DNA of 9,987 nt, taken from NCBI GenBank assembly GCA_005792225.1, contig SXSP01000292.1, positions 1 through 9,987 on the forward strand. Reading direction: 5' to 3'. The notes beneath the pieces are model-generated. The model searched no databases and was not told where the DNA came from. It saw only the letters and a program-made list of their open reading frames with translations. The number at the start of each line of letters is the position of its first letter. Positions within the stretch are counted from its first letter, which is position 1. Source of the DNA: Bdellovibrionales bacterium (GTDB lineage: Bacteria > Bdellovibrionota > Bdellovibrionia > Bdellovibrionales > JAMPXM01). Made by a program: the position numbers and the translations under genes. Shown here one piece after another: positions 6,797 through 9,987 of the stretch.

Positions 6797-6803
6797 TTGA
6801 TTC

Positions 6804-7028
6804 GTGGATAACAAAGAAAAGCAAATGGACGAAATCGTCGAACAGTTCAGAGATCAAACTTCAAACGGCAACCGCGAAGATTCTGACCAAGCGTTTGAAC
6901 AGGAATCGCACAAGGGCGGGAGCGCTCAGCGAGGTGGACCCGATCTCGACAAAGCCCGTCTCCGTCAGCCGCCGGATGCCCAGAAAACTAGCCAGAGAAC
7001 GGCTGAGACTCATGACGACGAAGTTTAA
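6804..7028 (+). CDS. Small hydrophilic protein of unknown function, 74 residues
   Basis: I do not recognise this protein. It is highly charged, with many Glu, Asp, Lys, Arg and Gln residues, has no hydrophobic stretch, no Cys and no aromatic residue other than two Phe. Residues 1-20 (DNKEKQMDEIVEQFRDQ) could form a short helix, while the rest, including KGGSAQRGGPDLDKARLRQPPDAQ, looks disordered. The start is GTG at 6804, supported by GGAGGA at 7 bases. The stop TAA at 7026-7028 overlaps the stop of the persulfide dioxygenase gene on the other strand. The 200 bases upstream, shared with endA, show no promoter I would trust. Its good ribosome site makes translation likely. A disordered stress or partner-binding protein is one possibility, but no function is claimed. 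Confidence 0.68.
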   Translation: MDNKEKQMDEIVEQFRDQTSNGNREDSDQAFEQESHKGGSAQRGGPDLDKARLRQPPDAQKTSQRTAETHDDEV

Positions 7029-7735
7029 TCGCGTCTTGTCCCGCAGCCGAGATTAGCCGGTACGGCCTCGTGGATCTTTTTCGGATTGGCGAGTTTGAGC
7101 TCCGACATGATTTTGACGAAAGTTTCCTTGGAGTTTCCCCCGCCGAGGCGCGGGTTCCACTTCATCTCGGCGGCGATCGTGGAGGATGTGAGGCCGTTGT
7201 AATCGTGAGCGGGATAGACGAGCGTCTCCGGCGGAAGCGTGAAGAGTTTTGTGTGAACGCTTTCGAAGAGCTTTTCAGCTGATCCCTGTTGAAAATCAGT
7301 GCGGCCGCAGCCGCGAATAAGAAGTGTATCGCCGGTGAAGACGCGGTCGCTCATCACGAAACAAATGCATGAATCCGTGTGCCCTGGGGTTTTCCGCGCG
7401 GTGATTTCGAATTCCCCGAAACGGATTACGTCTCCGTCGCCCAGTGCGAGATCCATGCACTCGACCTGCGCCCCTTCGCTGACCGCGGTCTTCGCCGACG
7501 TTCGACGACGAATTTCTCCGGCCGCGGTGATGTGATCTGCGTGAATGTGCGTGTCGAGAACGTAAATGAGCCGGAGACCGAGTTCGGAAACCAACTTCAG
7601 ATCTCGCTCGATTGTTTCGATGACGGGATCGATCAAGACGGCTTCACGTGTTTTCTCGCAACCGAGTAAGTACGTGTAGGTCGAGCTCTCCTTCTCGAAG
7701 AGCTGCTGAAAGATCAATCCCATCTTCTCACCCAT
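7025..7735 (-). CDS. ETHE1: ETHE1-like persulfide dioxygenase (metallo-beta-lactamase fold)
   Basis: Oxidises glutathione persulfide to sulfite and glutathione with O2 and a single Fe(II), a step in sulfide detoxification, in the cytoplasm. The 236 residues align along their length with the ETHE1 group: QQLFEKESSTYTYLL at 10-24, metal motif THIHADH 62-68, TPGHTD 116-121, TGDTLLIRGCGRTDFQQG 134-151, YPAHDYNG 174-181 and a C-terminal block ending AVPANLGCG. By analogy with human ETHE1 the iron ligands are His63, His119 and Asp136. The RGCGRTDFQQG block is diagnostic and separates it from glyoxalase II. ATG 7735 overlaps the TAA of the S1 gene (TAATG), so translation is probably coupled; ATG 7723, giving MGLIFQQLF, is also credible because most relatives start near there. 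No separate promoter is seen. The 3' end overlaps the small plus-strand gene by 4 bases. Confidence 0.95.
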   Translation of the reverse strand: MGEKMGLIFQQLFEKESSTYTYLLGCEKTREAVLIDPVIETIERDLKLVSELGLRLIYVLDTHIHADHITAAGEIRRRTSAKTAVSEGAQVECMDLALGDGDVIRFGEFEITARKTPGHTDSCICFVMSDRVFTGDTLLIRGCGRTDFQQGSAEKLFESVHTKLFTLPPETLVYPAHDYNGLTSSTIAAEMKWNPRLGGGNSKETFVKIMSELKLANPKKIHEAVPANLGCGTRRD

Positions 7736-9219
7736 TAGTTTTTCTGGTTTTTCTTCTGATTCTGTTTCTGATTTCCACCCGCATCGAAGAGTGAACGGAA
7801 TTGCTCACCGAGCGTTCCGAGCGATTTCGCCGGTGCTCCACCTCCGCCAGCAAACCCCTTCCAGAGTTCGGCGTCAGGATCTTGCGGGACACCGAGCGAG
7901 ATGCGGCGATCGTTGATCTTCAACTCCGCAACTTGAACGGTGACATCTTCTCCGACCTTCAACTTGTCGAAGGGAAAATCCGCGTTTTCAAGAGCCTTCG
8001 ATTTTGGAAGAAGACCCGTGACTCCCTCATCAAGTTTAACGAAGAGCCCGTAAGGTTCACGGCGTTCGATTCTTCCTTTCACCACGGCTCCCTCGGGGAA
8101 CTTATCCTGAACGAGGGCCCACGGATCACCGCCGGCGTCCTTCACCGAGAGGAGGAGGCGTCGCTCATCGATGCGGACTTCTTTGATGAGAACGTTCACG
8201 CGCTCGCCTTCTTTGATCACTTCATCCGAGCGCACGACGCGCTTGGTGTAGCTCATCTCTGAGAGGGGCACGAGGCCTTCGATTCCGGGCGCCAGTTCGA
8301 CGAACGCGCCAAACTTCATGCAGCGGGTCACTTTGCCTTCGACAACGCTTCCCACTTTGATGTTCGCGGGCAGGTTCTCCCACGGAGTCGCCGTCGCTTG
8401 TTTAATCGACAGTGAGATGTTGAGACGCCCGTTGACCTCTTCGATCTTGAGGATTTTAACCTGCACGTCTTGACCAATTTGAAGAGCTTCTTTCGGATGC
8501 GCGAGGCGCGACCAGCTGACTTCCGAGATGTGCGCGAGGCCCTCGAGACCGGGCGCAACTTCGATGAACGCTCCGAAGTTTTCAAGGCGGGTCACGACGC
8601 CTGAGAGCGTGTCCCCGGGACGGTGCTCTTGAAGAAACGCATCCACCGAGAGTTCTTTTTGTTCGTCGAGGAGCTTTCTTCGCGAAACGACGATGTTTCG
8701 CTTTTCGAATTGCGTGACCAGGAATTCGAATTTCTTGCCGATGTAGACATTTGCATCCTCGATGCGACGGCTGTCCATCTGGCTGATCGGGCAAAACGCG
8801 GTCTGCCCCATGATGCTCACACGGAATCCGCCGTTGACGACTTCGGTGACCTTGCCTTCGACCGGCAACATCATATCGAACGCGTCTTCGAGATCGTCGG
8901 CGAGGTTCTTCGCGGTCGGCTTCGGCGAGAGGAAAATTTGCGAGCCCTTCACTTGCGTCACGTAAAGGTCCAGGAAATCGCCAATCTTGTGGCCGAAGTT
9001 CCCGTCCTTGTCGAGAAGGTCTTTTCGCATAACAACGCCGTCATCCATCGTACCCGTGGAGATGAAGACGTCTTCCTTACCGATGGTTAGGATTTCGCCG
9101 CGAATTTTATCGCCGGGTGAGAGCTTGCGGCTCACGCCCTTCATGCTGTCTTCGAACATCCTCGCGAAATCATTCGATCCAGAATCGTTGCTGTCGTCAT
9201 CATCAAACAGATCACTCAT
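7735..9219 (-). CDS. Ribosomal protein S1-like protein with five S1 RNA-binding domains
   Basis: Binds RNA through oligonucleotide-binding S1 folds and probably acts in translation, either as the bS1 ribosomal protein or as a paralogue. An acidic start (SDLFDDDDSND) is followed by DFARMFEDSMKG at 17-28, which resembles the N-terminal helix of E. coli S1 (FAQLFEESLK) that docks on protein S2. Five S1 repeats follow at about 34-100, 118-183, 201-273, 289-360 and 375-443. Repeats 3 and 4 are the most typical (GVVTRLENFGAFIEVAPGLEGLAHISE; GKVTRCMKFGAFVELAPGIEGLVPLSE is its near copy), while 1 and 2 are more divergent, as in bS1. E. coli S1 has six repeats. The tail from 455 is Gly-rich and ends in a Gln/Lys/Asn-rich run. 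The start is supported by AAGGTG 4 bases upstream. It is the first gene of an operon with the persulfide dioxygenase. Whether another rpsA exists elsewhere is unknown, so I do not assign that symbol. Confidence 0.92.
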   Translation of the reverse strand: MSDLFDDDDSNDSGSNDFARMFEDSMKGVSRKLSPGDKIRGEILTIGKEDVFISTGTMDDGVVMRKDLLDKDGNFGHKIGDFLDLYVTQVKGSQIFLSPKPTAKNLADDLEDAFDMMLPVEGKVTEVVNGGFRVSIMGQTAFCPISQMDSRRIEDANVYIGKKFEFLVTQFEKRNIVVSRRKLLDEQKELSVDAFLQEHRPGDTLSGVVTRLENFGAFIEVAPGLEGLAHISEVSWSRLAHPKEALQIGQDVQVKILKIEEVNGRLNISLSIKQATATPWENLPANIKVGSVVEGKVTRCMKFGAFVELAPGIEGLVPLSEMSYTKRVVRSDEVIKEGERVNVLIKEVRIDERRLLLSVKDAGGDPWALVQDKFPEGAVVKGRIERREPYGLFVKLDEGVTGLLPKSKALENADFPFDKLKVGEDVTVQVAELKINDRRISLGVPQDPDAELWKGFAGGGGAPAKSLGTLGEQFRSLFDAGGNQKQNQKKNQKN

Positions 9220-9249
9220 GTCACACCTTTATAGAGGAGAGGGGTCCCT

Positions 9250-9279
9250 ACTCTACACAAAGTCTACACGCCTCGGCAA
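9250..9279 (-). promoter_or_regulatory. Tentative sigma70-type promoter of the S1/ETHE1 operon
   Basis: On the minus strand TTGCCG (9279-9274) and TAGAGT (9255-9250) are separated by 18 bases, each a 4 of 6 match to consensus. Transcription would begin near 9243, leaving a leader of about 24 bases with the AAGGTG ribosome site. A TATAAA at 9233-9228 is too close to the ATG to be a normal -10. The -10 region overlaps a pair of GTGTAGA repeats. Confidence 0.33.
9252..9269 (-). repeat. Two GTGTAGA direct repeats, 11 bases apart, in the S1 operon promoter
   Basis: The minus strand reads GTGTAGA at 9269-9263, then CTTT, then GTGTAGA at 9258-9252. The 11-base period is one helical turn, so a protein bound to both copies would sit on one face of the DNA. 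The second copy overlaps the proposed -10 TAGAGT. This could be an activator or repressor site, or a duplicated -10 element. Confidence 0.4.
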
Positions 9280-9340
9280 AGTCCTTCGCGGCGCGCCGAT
9301 TTAATCTTGGAAGGAATGGATTGACGCAAGAATCATGACC

Positions 9341-9346
9341 GGAGGT
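9341..9346 (+). promoter_or_regulatory. Shine-Dalgarno site GGAGGT of the DJ-1/PfpI gene
   Basis: GGAGGT lies 7 bases before ATG 9354, an optimal arrangement that fixes the start codon. Confidence 0.8.
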
Positions 9347-9353
9347 TTCTACC

Positions 9354-9971
9354 ATGGACATCCAAAAACGATTGCAGGGTCGGCGTGTGGCCATCCTCTG
9401 CACCAATGGCGTGGAACAGAGCGAACTCCTCGAACCACGCGAAGCTTTGCTAGATCAAGGCGCTCACGTGGAGATCGTCTCCCCCGCACAAGATGAGCTT
9501 CAAGCCTGGGTTCACGACACACCCGGAAAAACAATTCCGGTTGACCGCCCGCTTCTCGACGCCTCGGCGGATGACTTCGATGCTCTCGTTCTCCCGGGCG
9601 GAGTGATGAACCCCGACGAGCTGAGAATCAATGAACACGCCAACGACGTCATTCGTGGCTTCGTATCAGCGGGAAAACCCATCGCGGCCATTTGTCATGG
9701 ACCCTGGACGCTGATCGAAGCCGGCGGCGTTCGCGGAAAGCAAATGACCTCTTGGCCGTCCCTCAAAACGGATTTGCGAAACGCGGGGGCCTTCTGGGCC
9801 GACGAAATCGTCATTCGCGACGGAAACCTCGTCACGAGTCGCAAGCCCGACGATCTTCCGGAATTTAACCGCGAGTTGATCGAGATGATCTCGCTCGGCC
9901 AAACGGAGGAGCGACATCAAAGACCTTCAGCGCAACCCCGCGACTCGGCAGCACCCTCGGCGCAAATTTGA
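9354..9971 (+). CDS. DJ-1/PfpI family protein (YhbO/PfpI-like)
   Basis: A cytoplasmic member of the DJ-1/PfpI superfamily. Relatives include PfpI protease and E. coli YhbO, reported to act in stress protection and as a glyoxalase or deglycase, an activity that remains debated. The nucleophile elbow AAICHGPW spans 111-118 with Cys114 followed by His115. The conserved acid of the active site is Glu21 in TNGVEQSEL. PGGVMNPDELR (81-91) and TSRKPDDLPEFNRE (161-174) are also diagnostic. The family core ends near 180. Residues 181-205 (Gln, Arg, Pro, Ser, Ala-rich) are an extra tail not usual for the 170-190 residue family and look disordered. The gene is divergent from the S1/ETHE1 operon, and a second GGAGG right after its stop suggests that an operon continues beyond the window. 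Confidence 0.92.
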   Translation: MDIQKRLQGRRVAILCTNGVEQSELLEPREALLDQGAHVEIVSPAQDELQAWVHDTPGKTIPVDRPLLDASADDFDALVLPGGVMNPDELRINEHANDVIRGFVSAGKPIAAICHGPWTLIEAGGVRGKQMTSWPSLKTDLRNAGAFWADEIVIRDGNLVTSRKPDDLPEFNRELIEMISLGQTEERHQRPSAQPRDSAAPSAQI

Positions 9972-9974
9972 AGT

Positions 9975-9979
9975 GGAGG
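9975..9979 (+). promoter_or_regulatory. Shine-Dalgarno site for a gene starting just beyond the right edge
   Basis: GGAGG sits 4 to 8 bases after the DJ-1/PfpI stop codon and 8 bases before the end of the window, so a start codon at about 9988 is expected. The run GGAGGTTTTCT closely resembles GGAGGTTTCT before the DJ-1/PfpI gene itself. Confidence 0.6.
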
Positions 9980-9987
9980 TTTTCTCA

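Noticed and set aside
6738..6800. 20-codon plus-strand frame ending just before the small gene
   Set aside because: There is no ribosome site, its composition is unremarkable, and it ends inside the ribosome site region of the next gene. Probably chance.
9228..9233. TATAAA on the minus strand as -10 of the S1 gene
   Set aside because: It would place the transcript start at or beyond the ATG and overlaps the AAGGTG ribosome site, so the upstream TAGAGT is preferred.
9289..9298. CGGCGCGCCG palindrome between the S1 and DJ-1/PfpI genes
   Set aside because: A 10-base all-GC palindrome is easily produced by chance in GC-rich DNA, and nothing else nearby supports a binding site.
1..9987. CRISPR arrays, tRNA or rRNA genes, insertion sequences, prophage or known defence genes
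   Set aside because: No regularly spaced repeats, no RNA gene signatures and no transposase, integrase or defence-protein motifs were seen on either strand.

Overview
The window holds nine complete or near-complete protein genes on both strands, packed tightly, with no rRNA, tRNA, CRISPR array, insertion sequence or phage gene that I can see. DNA is moderately GC-rich, Shine-Dalgarno sites of GGAGG type are common, and the encoded proteins carry Gram-negative style export signals (a lipoprotein signal, a twin-arginine signal and a Sec signal). The mix of a lipid-anchored NagZ-like glycosidase, a secreted endonuclease I, a Tat-exported flavoprotein and an S1-domain protein would fit a Bdellovibrionota-like or other deltaproteobacterial-type bacterium. 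That placement is an impression, not a demonstrated assignment.

Layout. From 47 to 1465 (+) is a lipoprotein of glycoside hydrolase family 3. It runs tail-to-tail into an unrecognised acidic protein (1445-2125, -), overlapping it by 21 bases. A 150-base divergent intergenic region with a perfect 14-base palindrome separates that gene from an ABC-B type exporter (2277-4034, +). The exporter is followed after 27 bases by a Tat-exported FAD-dependent oxidoreductase (4062-5717, +), probably in the same operon. A secreted endonuclease I (5733-6566, -) converges on the flavoprotein with a 15-base gap.

After a 237-base divergent region comes a 74-residue, very hydrophilic small protein (6804-7028, +). 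Its stop codon overlaps the stop of an ETHE1-like persulfide dioxygenase (7025-7735, -). That dioxygenase gene is translationally coupled (TAATG) behind a five-domain S1 RNA-binding protein (7735-9219, -). Divergent from the S1 gene is a DJ-1/PfpI family protein (9354-9971, +), followed by a strong Shine-Dalgarno site for a gene starting just past the right edge.

How the genes fit together. The exporter and the flavoprotein look like a membrane/envelope unit, with unknown substrates. The S1 protein and the sulfur dioxygenase form a tight two-gene operon that links translation or RNA binding with sulfide/persulfide detoxification. The neighbouring DJ-1/PfpI gene, transcribed the other way, is also commonly linked with thiol or carbonyl stress. 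Three tail-to-tail gene pairs have overlapping or nearly touching ends and no visible terminator between them. I found no clear new defence or mobile system. The most interesting items are the S1/persulfide-dioxygenase coupling, the lipid-anchored NagZ-like enzyme, the divergent-promoter palindrome and two unrecognised proteins.
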